Of a stretch of 64,000 nucleotides of DNA, positions 46,198-55,882 are shown in pieces; the stretch's first letter is position 1, and each line of letters opens with the position of its first letter. The notes under the pieces are model-generated. The model did no database searches, was not told the origin of the DNA, and saw only the letters and a list, made by a program, of their open reading frames with translations. The stretch is from Lacrimispora sp. BS-2 (GTDB lineage Bacteria; Bacillota; Clostridia; Lachnospirales; Lachnospiraceae), in contig NZ_CP157940.1 in assembly GCF_040207125.1 (NCBI RefSeq), positions 2,790,001 to 2,854,000 of the forward strand. The letters run 5' to 3'. A program made the position numbers and the translations under genes.

Positions 46198-47220
46198 ATG
46201 TACAGCTTTAATAATGACTATAGTGAAGGCGCACATCCGAAAATTTTAGAAGCAATGATCAATGCCAATTTAATCCAAAATAATGGATACGGACTGGATG
46301 ACCATTGCAGCGGTGCCCGCACTCTCATCAGACAGGAAATCGGCAGAGAGGATGCTGATGTCCATTTTATCGTCGGCGGCACCCAGACCAATCTGATCAC
46401 CATCGCCACTGCCCTGCGTCCCTGGCAGGCTGTCATCGCAACGGATATGGGCCATATAAACGTCCATGAGACAGGGGCCATCGAAGCCACTGGGCACAAG
46501 GTCTTAGCCATGCCAAGCGAAGACGGAAAGCTGACTCCTGCCCATATCCAGAAAGCCCTGGACCTTCACACCGATGAGCACATGGTGCAGCCGAAGATGG
46601 TCTATATTTCCAACTCAACGGAGATCGGCACCCAGTACAGCAAAGCAGAGCTGGAAGCCCTTCACCATATCTGCCGCCAAAAGGGGCTTTACCTGTTTTT
46701 AGACGGAGCCCGAATTGGGTCCGCACTTACAAGCTCTGTGAATGATTTAACATTACAGGATATTGCAAAGCTTACCGATGTGTTTTATATCGGAGGAACA
46801 AAAGGAGGCGCTTTGTTTGGAGAAGCCCTGGTGATCTGCCATCAGGATTTAAAACCGGATTTCCGGTTTATGGTAAAGCAGAGGGGAGCCATGCTGGCAA
46901 AGGGCTGGCTGCTGGGCATCCAGTTTGAAGAGCTGTTTTCCGACAACCTCTTCTATGATTTGGCTTCTCACGCTAATGAGATGGCTGCCATCCTGAGGAA
47001 AGGAATTGAACAATGCGGATATTCCTTTCACTCTGGTTCCATGACAAACCAGCTTTTCCCCATCCTTCCTGACAAGGTGATCACAAAGCTGGAAAAGGAC
47101 TTCCTTTTCTCCATTCAGGAGCGGATCGATGACAGCCATACTTCTATCCGGCTGGTTACTTCCTGGGCTACCAGCGAAGAAGCATGCTGCAGGTTTGTCA
47201 GTCTTTTGGAAACTTGTTAA
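46198..47220 (+). CDS. ltaE: Low-specificity L-threonine aldolase family enzyme
   Basis: The 340-residue PLP enzyme of the beta-eliminating lyase family begins YSFNNDYSEGAHPKILEAM. Its cofactor residues are visible: GGTQTN (phosphate loop near 60), FLDGARIGSAL (Asp near 166) and the Schiff-base lysine in GGTKGGALFGE near 201. It splits threonine or allo-threonine to glycine and acetaldehyde. GGAGG precedes the ATG. It is monocistronic, with a terminator after it. Confidence 0.9.
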   Translation: MYSFNNDYSEGAHPKILEAMINANLIQNNGYGLDDHCSGARTLIRQEIGREDADVHFIVGGTQTNLITIATALRPWQAVIATDMGHINVHETGAIEATGHKVLAMPSEDGKLTPAHIQKALDLHTDEHMVQPKMVYISNSTEIGTQYSKAELEALHHICRQKGLYLFLDGARIGSALTSSVNDLTLQDIAKLTDVFYIGGTKGGALFGEALVICHQDLKPDFRFMVKQRGAMLAKGWLLGIQFEELFSDNLFYDLASHANEMAAILRKGIEQCGYSFHSGSMTNQLFPILPDKVITKLEKDFLFSIQERIDDSHTSIRLVTSWATSEEACCRFVSLLETC

Positions 47221-47254
47221 TTTTAAAACTCTGAATAAAGAAGCCCTTAAAAAA

Positions 47255-47312
47255 AAGAAGCCCTCTATGATCAGCAGTTAAATCTGCCGGCCACAGAAGG
47301 CTTCTTCCTTTT
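47255..47312. terminator. Hairpin between threonine aldolase and S41 peptidase genes
   Basis: AAGAAGCC (47255-47262) pairs with GGCTTCTT (47299-47306), followed by CCTTTT on the plus side; an A-run precedes it for the minus strand. It lies between two convergent genes and may serve both. Confidence 0.55.
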
Positions 47313-47367
47313 ACGATACAGGTCAAGCGGATATTCACAATCCGCAGCCCTGCTTTATTCGGTTAAA

Positions 47368-48675
47368 CTAACGGTTCTCATTCAATGCTTTTATCGCTTC
47401 CGCAAGCTGGTTATCTTCGCTATGCTCAATTTTGATCTTAGTCTTTAAATCCTCTTTTAAATCAACTGCAACATCCGGCTCCAGGCCTTTTCCATGCAGG
47501 TCAAAGCCGCTTGGAGTATAGTAATGGGCTACAGTCATCTTAATAGCCGTACCATGGTCAAGAGGAAATAGTGTCTGGACAATTCCCTTTCCAAAGGTCT
47601 TTGTTCCCACCAGCTTTGCCTTGTCATAGGCCTTTAGCGCTCCTGAAAATACTTCGGAGGCACTGGCGGACTGACCATTGACTAATACAGCTATGGGTAC
47701 GTCTACCTTATGGCCGTCAGAAGCGTAATACTGCTCCCCTTCTCCATATTTATCCGCCATATAAACCAGAAGCGTCTTATTCTTCTTGGTCCTTACCAGA
47801 TTAGGATCTCCTTCGATTACCAGATCGTCCGGAAGAATGTAATCCAGCATGGAAACCACTGCATCCACTACCCCTCCAGGATTATTTCTCAAATCCACGA
47901 TCAGCTTCTCCATACCCTGTTTTTCCAGATCATCAATGGCGTTCTTAAACTGACCTGCTGTTACCGTATCAAACTGGCTCACTGATATATATCCGATATT
48001 GTCTGCCAGCATTTCATGCTCTACCGTAGGAACCGTGATCTGACGGCGCTCCATTGCCATATCAATATAGGCTCCCGTATCCGGACGAAGGACCGTAACT
48101 GTTACAGACGTTCCTTCCGCCCCTTTGATATGATCCTTTACCACCAGCTCTAAATCCATGCCGGTCACTTCCTGATCGCCCACCTTGTAGATTAAGTCGC
48201 CGGGCAGCATTCCTGCCTCAGCACCGGGCGTTCCCTCGAAGACCTTGGTCACCGTGATGATACCGGTAGTCGCGCTCTGGCTGACCATGACTCCGATTCC
48301 GCAGTATTCTCCAGCCGTGTCCTCTACCAGCTTCTCATATTCGTCTGCCGTATAGTAAACCGTATAAGGATCCTCAAGTCCATACAGCATTCCCTTGTAT
48401 ATCCAGTCTTCCACATTTTTTGTATCCTCATCAAAGAGGTAATACTTATCGATCACGCTCTGAATGGTCTGGATTTTGGCTACGATCCGGTTTATATCCA
48501 GATTGCCTTCCTGGTTCTCCGCCCGGGCAGATTCGGCTGCCTGATCTTTTCCATCAATTGCCGCCCTGCCGATCAGAAAGATTCCCAAAGACATACCCAC
48601 AATAACAAGACCTGCCAATGTGGTCAGAAGCGCTCCTACCAGGGCGCCCTTCCAAAATTTATTCTTACTTTCCAC
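47368..48675 (-). CDS. ctpA: S41-family C-terminal processing peptidase
   Basis: The 435-residue protein has an N-terminal membrane anchor (residues 9-38), a PDZ domain at about 110-190 (GIGVMVSQSATTGIITVTKV) and the S41 serine protease domain with the catalytic Ser in NGQSASASEVFSGAL and Lys in GTKTFGKGIVQT. It acts outside the membrane. The start is GTG behind AGGAG. It follows 14 bases after a decayed M23 peptidase gene and ftsEX, the usual order in these bacteria. Confidence 0.93.
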   Translation of the reverse strand: MESKNKFWKGALVGALLTTLAGLVIVGMSLGIFLIGRAAIDGKDQAAESARAENQEGNLDINRIVAKIQTIQSVIDKYYLFDEDTKNVEDWIYKGMLYGLEDPYTVYYTADEYEKLVEDTAGEYCGIGVMVSQSATTGIITVTKVFEGTPGAEAGMLPGDLIYKVGDQEVTGMDLELVVKDHIKGAEGTSVTVTVLRPDTGAYIDMAMERRQITVPTVEHEMLADNIGYISVSQFDTVTAGQFKNAIDDLEKQGMEKLIVDLRNNPGGVVDAVVSMLDYILPDDLVIEGDPNLVRTKKNKTLLVYMADKYGEGEQYYASDGHKVDVPIAVLVNGQSASASEVFSGALKAYDKAKLVGTKTFGKGIVQTLFPLDHGTAIKMTVAHYYTPSGFDLHGKGLEPDVAVDLKEDLKTKIKIEHSEDNQLAEAIKALNENR

Positions 48676-48689
48676 TGTTATTCTCCTAT

Positions 48690-49110
48690 CTAGCTCTTTA
48701 TGGGCTTTTCGTATTTCACCGGATTTACATGGCGGCCGTTTGCCTGATCCCTAAATGGAGACAAGGCCCTGTGGAATATCCAGTATAACCCACATTTGCA
48801 ATTACCTGCCCCTGCCATACTTCCTGCTCATATTAAAACCGGGAGCAGTGCATATAAACGGCATAAACTTCTCCGCCAAAAGAGATCATGATATATGCCG
48901 GCAGAATAACTGTATGTAGATGTGGCGGATTCCCAGCGTTAAAACCGAAATGATACAGCTAACGCACGCAGAATCATATAAATTTAATATTCCCCATAGA
49001 AACCGTATTATACGTTTTTCCGGCCCGGAAAAGCTCTCTGATGGGCCTGATCCGTTTTCTGTAACTGGAAAGCTGAGAATCTTATTCCTGGACCGGATGT
49101 CATTCTCCGG
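48690..49110 (-). pseudogene. Decayed M23 (EnvC-like) murein peptidase
   Basis: The minus strand retains pieces of an M23 C-terminal domain in shifting frames. SFGGEVYAVYMHCSRF is followed by an in-frame stop, then QVIANVGYTGYSTGPCLHLG. A frameshift leads to ANGRHVNPVKYEKPIKS and the stop at 48690. These match the GGYSTLYAHCS, GxTGxSTGPHLHFE and VNP motifs of the family; the catalytic PHLH has become PCLH. A further upstream piece (FPVTENGSGPSESFSGPEK) may be the domain start. The coiled-coil N-terminal half is missing. Confidence 0.7.
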
Positions 49111-49175
49111 CATTTTTTATCATATGCAGCAATGCTGCTAATATATTCCCAGGTTCAAAAACTGGATTTCTTCCC

Positions 49176-50084
49176 TTATACTTTTAAATGCTTCCGGATG
49201 GTAAAGAAGCTTACAAAAAATCCGATTCCAACGCCAAGAGCCAGCGCCGTTGCCGCCATATAGGGGAATATGGCTTCCACCGGAAGGAACTGAAACAGCC
49301 CTGATAAGATGCTGAACTTTGTGACCACATATTCAACTGTTGACCGGTATAGAAAATAAATGGATACCAGAGGAATGCAGGCGCCTACCAGTCCAATGAT
49401 AATTCCTTCCACCACAAAGGGCGCCCGGATCATATAATTGGTGGCACCAATTAATTTCATGATCTGGTTTTCATTCTTCCGGAATGCCGCTGCCACTGAA
49501 ATAGTATTGCTGATCAGGAATATGGCCACAGCCAATAAAACTCCGATGATCAGCATGGAAAGAACTCCGATCACCCTGCTTAAGCTGTTCATTCCTTCTG
49601 CTGCGGTTTTGGAATAATTGACCTTCCTGACACCATCAATGCTCTTTAACCAGTCAACAACCTGTTCCTGGTCCACCAGGTCCTTTAAAAATATGGTATA
49701 AGAAGCTGAATTGGCCAGCGGATTGTCCTCCTCAAATCCTTCTGCAAGATCCTGCATATCCCCGAAGTATTCCTGCTTTGCTTCCTCCCATGCATCCTCT
49801 GCCGAGGTGAATGTCACTTCCTTCACGTCATCTCTGGCTTTGATCTTATTGCCGATTTCCTTGATCTTGTTCGCGTCCAGTCCTTCATTAAAAAACACTG
49901 TGATTCCCACTGTGCTTTCCGTATTCTTTATTACATATTGCACGTTGATAACAATGGAAAAAAACAGGCAGAACAAAAAAATGCAGGCGGAAACCGTTGC
50001 AATGGACGCCAGAGAAAACAAAATGTTCCTGCATATATTATTTACACCTTGTTTCAGGCAATACCAAAACGTACTAATTCTCAT
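49176..50084 (-). CDS. ftsX: Cell division protein FtsX
   Basis: The 302-residue protein begins [20 protein letters not shown]. It has four membrane helices, an extracytoplasmic domain of about 110 residues after the first helix and the C-terminal FtsX permease domain (SAAFRKNENQIMKLIGATNY). ATG 50084 lies behind AAGGCGG and overlaps ftsE by 11 bases; the frame extends to 50108. With FtsE it controls peptidoglycan hydrolases. The M23-type partner gene that usually follows is decayed here. Confidence 0.95.
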   Translation of the reverse strand: MRISTFWYCLKQGVNNICRNILFSLASIATVSACIFLFCLFFSIVINVQYVIKNTESTVGITVFFNEGLDANKIKEIGNKIKARDDVKEVTFTSAEDAWEEAKQEYFGDMQDLAEGFEEDNPLANSASYTIFLKDLVDQEQVVDWLKSIDGVRKVNYSKTAAEGMNSLSRVIGVLSMLIIGVLLAVAIFLISNTISVAAAFRKNENQIMKLIGATNYMIRAPFVVEGIIIGLVGACIPLVSIYFLYRSTVEYVVTKFSILSGLFQFLPVEAIFPYMAATALALGVGIGFFVSFFTIRKHLKV

Positions 50085-50760
50085 ATGTATAACCGCCTTT
50101 TTTCTCATCGCTTATGATGGTTCCACGGTCCATCACAATCACCCGTTTTTTCATCCGGTCTACAATCTCCTGGCTATGAGTGACAACGATCACGGTTGTC
50201 CCCAACCTGTTTACCTCATTTAACAGCTTCATGATCTCCATGGAGTTGTGTCCATCCAGATTTCCGGTGGGCTCGTCTGCCAACAGGATTTCCGGACGGT
50301 TAATTAAAGCCCTGGCAATGGCAACACGCTGCTGCTCTCCACCGGACAACTGCTGAGGAAAAAACTTGTATTTTGAAGAAAGTCCCACCATCTTTAGCAT
50401 GGCGGGAACCGATTCTTTTATGCTCCTTGTAGATGCTCCGATTACCCGCTGCGCAAAAGCTACATTTTCGTAGACATTCCGATCCTTTAACAGACGGAAA
50501 TCCTGAAAAACCATGCCGAGCTTCCGCCGGTATCTGGGAATGAACCCTCTGGGCATCTTGCTTAAATTCATATCATTTACAATAATCTTACCGGAGGTTG
50601 GCTCCACTTCTTTTAACAGCATTTTTAAGAGCGTGGATTTGCCTGACCCGCTGCGGCCAATGATAAAAACGAATTCCCCGTCCTCAATCGTCATGCTGAC
50701 ATTACGCAGCGCCTTATTTCCGGCCTCATATGTTTTGCTTACATTCCATAATTCAATCAT
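50074..50760 (-). CDS. ftsE: Cell division ATP-binding protein FtsE
   Basis: The 228-residue ABC ATPase has Walker [10 protein letters not shown] near residue 35, signature LSGGEQQR near 139, Walker [10 protein letters not shown] near 159 and the switch His. Residues [12 protein letters not shown] are typical of FtsE. It forms a complex with FtsX at the division site. It starts the ftsE-ftsX unit. Confidence 0.96.
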   Translation of the reverse strand: MIELWNVSKTYEAGNKALRNVSMTIEDGEFVFIIGRSGSGKSTLLKMLLKEVEPTSGKIIVNDMNLSKMPRGFIPRYRRKLGMVFQDFRLLKDRNVYENVAFAQRVIGASTRSIKESVPAMLKMVGLSSKYKFFPQQLSGGEQQRVAIARALINRPEILLADEPTGNLDGHNSMEIMKLLNEVNRLGTTVIVVTHSQEIVDRMKKRVIVMDRGTIISDEKKGGYTYEN

Positions 50761-50814
50761 TTCAGTCCTCTAATTTTTGTGCTTTGATTACTTTTGCTTT
50801 TGGGGGGGATTGGG

Positions 50815-50871
50815 AAAAAAGACAGCTATACAACTGCTTTTGTGCAAGCACAACGCAGCTGTATAGCTGCC
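50815..50871 (-). terminator. Terminator of the CdaR/PucR-type regulator gene
   Basis: AGCTATACAACTGC and GCAGCTGTATAGCT form a 14-bp stem with one mismatch. On the minus strand it is followed by TTTTTT. It lies 27 bases past the regulator's stop. Confidence 0.8.
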
Positions 50872-50897
50872 TCTTTTCGCACTGCTCATAGCCAGCG

Positions 50898-51986
50898 TTA
50901 ATAGTCCTGGTTCTCCATATATTTCATGTATTTTACTACCATCAGGGCAATCTTAAAGGTGATGGCATCTTCAAATACGCGCAGATCCAGGCCGGTGCTC
51001 TTCTGAAGCTTGTCTAAACGGTAAACAAGCGTATTTCTGTGAATATAAAGCTGTCTGGATGTCTCGGATACATTCAGGCTGTTCTCAAAGAATTTATTAA
51101 TTGTTGTCAGAGTTTCTTCATCAAAATCATCCGGAGACTTTCCGTCAAAAATTTCTTTGATGAACATGCGGCATAAAGGCAGCGGAAGCTGATAGATCAG
51201 ACGTCCGATTCCCAGTTTGCTGTAGGCAACCACATTTTTATTGCTATAGAAAATCTTGCCAACATCCATGGCCATTTTGGCTTCCTTATAAGATCTGGAA
51301 ACCTCTTTAATTTCGCTTACAATCGTACCGAATGCTACATGAACCTGGGTCATTGCTTCGGTATTGAGCATGTCCAAAACCGTGTTGGCTGTCTTTTCCA
51401 GATCCTCATAAGTTTCGCCTTCTTTTACTTCTTTTACAAGAATGATGTTCTTCTCATCAACGGCGGTAACAAAATCTTTGGTCTTTGCAGCAAATAAGTT
51501 GCGGACTGTCTCCAGTGCGTTCACATCTTTTTCATGCTGGGTTTCAATAATGAATACGACCCTCTTGATATTTGTTTCAATATGAAGTTTCTTTGCTCTG
51601 TTGTAGATGTCCACCAAAAGCAGATTGTCAAGCAATAAGTTCTTAATGAAATTATCCTTGTCAAATCTTTCTTTATACGCAACCAGCAGGCTTTGAATCT
51701 GGAAAGCGGCCAGCTTGCCGACCATATAAACATCATCACTTCCGCCCTTTGCGAGAAGAATGTATTCTAACTGGTGCTCATCTAACACTTTAAAAAACTG
51801 ATATCCCTGGATTACCTGGCTGTCGGCCGGAGAATCCACGAACGCCAGGATTGAACTTTCATAATCTTCCGCATCAGGAAATGTGGTTGCCAGTACCTTT
51901 CCTTCTGTATCACAAATACACAGATCAATTCTCGTAATCCCTTTTAATCCTTCAATGGTTGTTTGAAGTATTTGATTCGAAATCAT
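50898..51986 (-). CDS. CdaR/PucR-type transcriptional regulator
   Basis: The 362-residue protein has an N-terminal sugar-diacid-recognition-like sensor region (QTTIEGLKGITRIDLCICDT), a central GGDEF-like segment without active-site motif, and the C-terminal PucR helix-turn-helix (NVSETSRQLYIHRNTLVYRL). Its gene is flanked by the sugar ABC ATPase gene upstream, so it could control carbohydrate uptake; the effector is unknown. GGAG lies before the ATG. Confidence 0.87.
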   Translation of the reverse strand: MISNQILQTTIEGLKGITRIDLCICDTEGKVLATTFPDAEDYESSILAFVDSPADSQVIQGYQFFKVLDEHQLEYILLAKGGSDDVYMVGKLAAFQIQSLLVAYKERFDKDNFIKNLLLDNLLLVDIYNRAKKLHIETNIKRVVFIIETQHEKDVNALETVRNLFAAKTKDFVTAVDEKNIILVKEVKEGETYEDLEKTANTVLDMLNTEAMTQVHVAFGTIVSEIKEVSRSYKEAKMAMDVGKIFYSNKNVVAYSKLGIGRLIYQLPLPLCRMFIKEIFDGKSPDDFDEETLTTINKFFENSLNVSETSRQLYIHRNTLVYRLDKLQKSTGLDLRVFEDAITFKIALMVVKYMKYMENQDY

Positions 51987-52045
51987 GGCATATTCTCCTT
52001 TTTCGTAAATTTACCTTATTATATATTAAAGCAAAAAGAAAAAAA

Positions 52046-52074
52046 AAGCAAGCGGGTAGAATAACCGCTTGCTT
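52046..52074 (-). terminator. Terminator of the sugar ABC ATPase gene
   Basis: AAGCAAGCGG and CCGCTTGCTT form a perfect 10-bp stem with a 9-base loop; on the minus strand a run of T follows. Confidence 0.85.
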
Positions 52075-52089
52075 AAAATTTCATAAAAT

Positions 52090-53202
52090 TTAGTTTAAAA
52101 CTACGATTTCTGTATCTTTATCGAATACATGGATCTTTGTTAAGTCAAGAGCCAGCTTAATGGTATCCCCAGGTCTTGCTGTTGTACGAGGATTTACTCT
52201 TGCAGTAAAGTTTACATCTTCCACATCAAAGTATAAGTAAACTTCAGCGCCTAACAATTCATAAACTCTGATGGTAGCGTCAATTACGCTTTCCGGAGAA
52301 GATGCAAGGAAAGCTTCCTCATCATGTAAATCTTCCGGACGAATGCCTAAGGCTACGGTCTTTCCGATATAACCGGCATCCTCTAATTTTTTCGCTTTTA
52401 CTTCTGGAAGAGCGATTGTATTTCCGCCAAATGTTAAAGTAACGTCGCTTCCTCTCTTAGCTACAGTCGCTTCAATTAAGTTCATCTGAGGAGCTCCGAT
52501 AAATCCTGCAACGAATTTGTTGCCTGGCTTATCATATAAGTTCTGAGGAGAGTCAACCTGCTGGATCACGCCATCTTTCATTACAACGATTCTGGTACCA
52601 AGAGTCATAGCCTCTGTCTGGTCATGGGTTACGTAGATAATGGTTGCCTGAAGTCTCTGATGCAGCTTGGAAATCTCAATACGCATCTGGCCTCTCAGCT
52701 TGGCATCAAGGTTGGATAAAGGCTCATCCATTAAGAATACCTTAGGATTACGTACAATAGCACGTCCCATAGCAACACGCTGTCTTTGTCCACCGGATAA
52801 AGCCTTTGGCTTACGGTCTAATAAATGCTCAAGATCAAGGATTCTTGCAGCTTCATGAACCAGCTTATCAATCTCGTCCTTTGGAGTTTTTCTCAGTTTC
52901 AGACCAAATGCCATGTTATCATATACTGTCATATGAGGATACAGAGCGTAGTTCTGGAATACCATTGCGATATCTCTGTCTTTTGGCTCTACATCATTCA
53001 TTAATTTCCCGTCAATGTAAAGTTCTCCAGAAGAAATGTCTTCCAGGCCTGCAATCATACGAAGGGTTGTGGATTTGCCGCATCCGGATGGTCCTACGAA
53101 AATGACGAACTCCTTATCAGCAATATCCAGATTAAAGTCCTTAACTGCTTCAAATCCGTTAGGATATCTCTTGACGATGTTTTTCAGTGATAAACTAGCC
53201 AT
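52090..53202 (-). CDS. ugpC: Carbohydrate ABC transporter ATPase (UgpC/MsmX type)
   Basis: The 370-residue protein has Walker A GPSGCGKSTT near residue 37, signature LSGGQRQR near 136, Walker B VFLMDEPLSNLDA near 156 and a C-terminal MalK-like OB domain (about 240-370, ALGIRPEDLHDEE). Such ATPases energise several sugar importers at once (MsmX in B. subtilis). No permease or binding-protein genes adjoin it, in keeping with a shared ATPase. GAGG precedes the ATG. Confidence 0.93.
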   Translation of the reverse strand: MASLSLKNIVKRYPNGFEAVKDFNLDIADKEFVIFVGPSGCGKSTTLRMIAGLEDISSGELYIDGKLMNDVEPKDRDIAMVFQNYALYPHMTVYDNMAFGLKLRKTPKDEIDKLVHEAARILDLEHLLDRKPKALSGGQRQRVAMGRAIVRNPKVFLMDEPLSNLDAKLRGQMRIEISKLHQRLQATIIYVTHDQTEAMTLGTRIVVMKDGVIQQVDSPQNLYDKPGNKFVAGFIGAPQMNLIEATVAKRGSDVTLTFGGNTIALPEVKAKKLEDAGYIGKTVALGIRPEDLHDEEAFLASSPESVIDATIRVYELLGAEVYLYFDVEDVNFTARVNPRTTARPGDTIKLALDLTKIHVFDKDTEIVVLN

Positions 53203-53470
53203 TTACTAATCCTCCTAAAATAAAGTGTTTAAACTCTGATCTGAACCAACAGCCCCCACAGCTGCGGCCCTCGTTACTGAAACAATCATACATGAATTAC
53301 TTTTCTTTTACCATATTGCTATTTACCAAAATACATTTGGGGCTTTTGGCTAATTTGTATAACGGGTTTTAAAAATGATTGAAACGTCAAAATATCAGGA
53401 GAAACGCTCAGATATTTCTGTTTATATTCGATAGCCAGAGTGTATTGTAGCCCAGTTTTAGTCACAAATC

Positions 53471-53505
53471 ACAAGACGGCGCCAATAATTTTGGCACCGT
53501 CTTGT
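53471..53505 (-). terminator. Hairpin after the methyltransferase gene
   Basis: ACAAGACGG-C-GCC pairs with GGC-A-CCGTCTTGT, a 12-bp stem with one mismatch, 18 bases past the stop. The T-run is short. Confidence 0.6.
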
Positions 53506-53522
53506 AAATCTTATACGTTGTG

Positions 53523-54107
53523 TCATCGCTTTCTCGCAAGAACGTTCAGCCATTTTACGTCAGAATGACCAGAACGCACATCCTCTGTTTCCCAAAGCTT
53601 TACGATATCAAACCGCTCATTATCTCTTAAAAGTTCAGTCATGGAATCCGCCGTAAAGTCGCTGAAATACCGTTTTCCTCTAAATCCCTCAAAGTCTCCC
53701 AGTTTAAAAGACATATAAAGGATTCCCTTATCATTTAAGGCCCTTGCTATCTTTGTAAGAATGTCAGACAGTTCCTTTTTCGGAGTGTGAAGTAAGGATG
53801 CACAGGCCCAGATTCCATCAAACACATTGTCAAAATCCATTTGTTCAAATGTCATCTGAAGCACTTCCAGACCAGTATGGATTTCTGCCAGCTTACACAT
53901 CTCTTCCGATGCATCAAGCGGCGTCACATCATATCCCAGTTCATAGAAAGACAGGCTGTCCCTGCCTGATCCGCATCCCAAATCCAGAATCGTATCACCT
54001 TCTTCCAGAAGATCCAGAAATTCTTTCATAATTCCTGACATATCCTGGTTCACTGTTTCTTCAAATTCCTTTGCCGCATACTTATTATAATAGTCTATCG
54101 AGTCCAA
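53523..54107 (-). CDS. Class I SAM-dependent methyltransferase
   Basis: The 194-residue protein has the SAM-binding motif ILDLGCGSGRDSLSF near residue 40 and the later acidic motif DVTPLDASEEM. It is of the Methyltransf_25/11 type. The substrate cannot be inferred. It follows the CvfB gene by 28 bases in the same orientation. An AGGAGGATT site precedes the ATG. Confidence 0.87.
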   Translation of the reverse strand: MDSIDYYNKYAAKEFEETVNQDMSGIMKEFLDLLEEGDTILDLGCGSGRDSLSFYELGYDVTPLDASEEMCKLAEIHTGLEVLQMTFEQMDFDNVFDGIWACASLLHTPKKELSDILTKIARALNDKGILYMSFKLGDFEGFRGKRYFSDFTADSMTELLRDNERFDIVKLWETEDVRSGHSDVKWLNVLARKR

Positions 54108-54135
54108 AATAATCCTCCTGTTATCCTTTTACCCG

Positions 54136-54975
54136 TTATTTGATTCTTTCGATTTTACTTTCCGTTATCCTGACTTTTCCTTCTTTCAGAAGATGTCCGA
54201 TTGCCCGCTTAAATGCATTCTTACTCATAGAAAATTCCCGCTTGATAATCTCCGGTTCTGCCTTATCGGTAAATGGCAGGCAGCCGTCAAACTGTGTTTC
54301 TATGATCTCAAGAACCTTGCCGGAATCCGTATCCATCTGAATATGAGCCTTCTGTCTGGGACTTAAATCCAGCTTCCCATCTTCTCTTACCTTAGTTACC
54401 CGTGCTGTTACCTCATCGCCTTCCCCATAATTTTCAAACACTTCTTTCCGGGGAATCAGCCCGTAATATTTATGATCCACTGCCACAAAGGCTCCCAGGC
54501 TTTCATTGATTTCATAAATGATCCCGGTCACCTGATCATCCTTTTTATAAGGTGACTGGTTGCTCATATAGGAATATACCCTCATGGTAGCAGCCAATCG
54601 TTTGCTTTTGTCAATGTAAAGGGCTACCAGCACCTTCTCTCCCTGCCTTACCTTATGGGTCTGCTCCTTAAAAGGAAGAAGCAGATCCTTTTCCAGTCCC
54701 ATATCGAGAAATGCGCCGATCTTACCCACTTCCTTCACTTCAAGCACAGCCGTTTCACCCGCCTGAAGCTTCGGTGCTGCCGTGGTGGCTATCAGCCGGT
54801 CCTCTGAATCCTTATAGATAAATACAGGGATACTGTCTCCAGGCCCAGTTCCCTCCGGTACCTGCTTTTTGGGCAGAAGCACGGAAACTTCGCTGCCTGC
54901 TTCCTCTCCCAAATATACACCGAACTCCTTGACCCTCTGTACGACCAGGGTCTGCATCTTTCCTAATTCAATCAT
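54136..54975 (-). CDS. cvfB: S1-domain RNA-binding protein, CvfB family
   Basis: The 279-residue protein starts IELGKMQTLVVQRVKEFGVY and has successive S1-like OB folds (VLEVKEVGKIGAFLDMGLEK near 75; GIIYEINESLGAFVAV near 165) and a C-terminal winged helix (FSMSKNAFKRAIGHLLKEGK). Length and order match CvfB. It probably binds RNA and affects regulation. ATG 54975 lies behind GAGAGG, 1 base after the thioesterase stop, so the two are coupled. Confidence 0.9.
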   Translation of the reverse strand: MIELGKMQTLVVQRVKEFGVYLGEEAGSEVSVLLPKKQVPEGTGPGDSIPVFIYKDSEDRLIATTAAPKLQAGETAVLEVKEVGKIGAFLDMGLEKDLLLPFKEQTHKVRQGEKVLVALYIDKSKRLAATMRVYSYMSNQSPYKKDDQVTGIIYEINESLGAFVAVDHKYYGLIPRKEVFENYGEGDEVTARVTKVREDGKLDLSPRQKAHIQMDTDSGKVLEIIETQFDGCLPFTDKAEPEIIKREFSMSKNAFKRAIGHLLKEGKVRITESKIERIK

Positions 54976-54976
54976 G

Positions 54977-55702
54977 TTACATCCTCTCTGTTGTTCCCCG
55001 CAGCCAAATGACTGCGTAAGCTGCTCCCCGTTCATCACACAGAGAAACCGTATATCCTTCCTCTGTCCGGCTTATACGGGGATAAACTGTATCTCCAAAG
55101 ACTGCCGCTTTTTTATATTCCACTCTCAGTTCAGAAACCTCCATTTCATCCGGAAGCACCTCCCTGGCAATCTCTACATATTGAGCGTTATTGACATGGT
55201 GGTTCGTGTCAATATGGTGTTTTTGGGCAATGACCGGCTCTGTATCTTCATATTCCTCCGGCAATTGGATCTTACGGGAAGCATAGTCCATGGAAAGCCT
55301 CTTTTCATTGCCGCTTCCATATCCCCGGATGTCTTCCGGTTCAATTTTAACCGGACGTCCCTTTTCCGTATCAAACAAAAACCATACAGAATTGGCTCTT
55401 ACCAGATAGTTTCCATTCTGATCACATATGGTAAAATTCCGGTATCCGTAAAACCCCTTAAAATCATAGGGCCAGGTACCCACCACGATCTTCTCTCCCA
55501 GCACGGGATAACGGTCCACCACAATCTGCCAGGAGGAAAGCCACCATGCCTTATGACGGTCTGTTAAATAGGAAATCCCAAGGCCGATATCCTCAGACTG
55601 AAACGTTGAGCAATCCTGCAGATAATTCATAATGCCTGTTAATGTCAGTCTGCCGCATTCATCTGTTTCACTGTAACGGACCCTGCTGCCGAATGTATAC
55701 AT
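54977..55702 (-). CDS. Acyl-ACP thioesterase
   Basis: The 241-residue protein has two hot-dog domains. It shows YSETDECGRLTLTGIMNYLQ at the start, the catalytic region of the second half HIDTNHHVNNAQYVEIA near 172, and AWWLSSWQIVVDRYP. Bacterial members release fatty acids from acyl carrier protein. ATG 55702 has GAGAGG upstream; the frame extends to 55732. It is coupled to cvfB. Confidence 0.9.
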   Translation of the reverse strand: MYTFGSRVRYSETDECGRLTLTGIMNYLQDCSTFQSEDIGLGISYLTDRHKAWWLSSWQIVVDRYPVLGEKIVVGTWPYDFKGFYGYRNFTICDQNGNYLVRANSVWFLFDTEKGRPVKIEPEDIRGYGSGNEKRLSMDYASRKIQLPEEYEDTEPVIAQKHHIDTNHHVNNAQYVEIAREVLPDEMEVSELRVEYKKAAVFGDTVYPRISRTEEGYTVSLCDERGAAYAVIWLRGTTERM

Positions 55703-55846
55703 TTCACACCTCTCATCAAAATTATATAACATTATAAAGCATTTTCATGCTCTTGTCCAGATAAACCCGAAAGAACCCTGCCCCGGTTACCAGAGAAATT
55801 CTATCAAAAAGGAAATTTTTAACAATTACTTAACAGCCTGTAATAC

Positions 55847-55877
55847 AAAAAACGGAACCTTATAGGGTTCCGTTTTT
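55847..55877 (-). terminator. Terminator after tRNA-Gln copy 1
   Basis: AAAACGGAACC and GGTTCCGTTTT form a near-perfect stem with A- and T-runs on both sides, 5 bases from the tRNA 3' end. Confidence 0.8.
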
Positions 55878-55882
55878 CAGAC

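Noticed and set aside
48886..49113. 75-codon minus-strand frame between ftsX and ctpA as a gene
   Set aside because: It has no ribosome site and lies in the decayed M23 peptidase; better explained as a relic.
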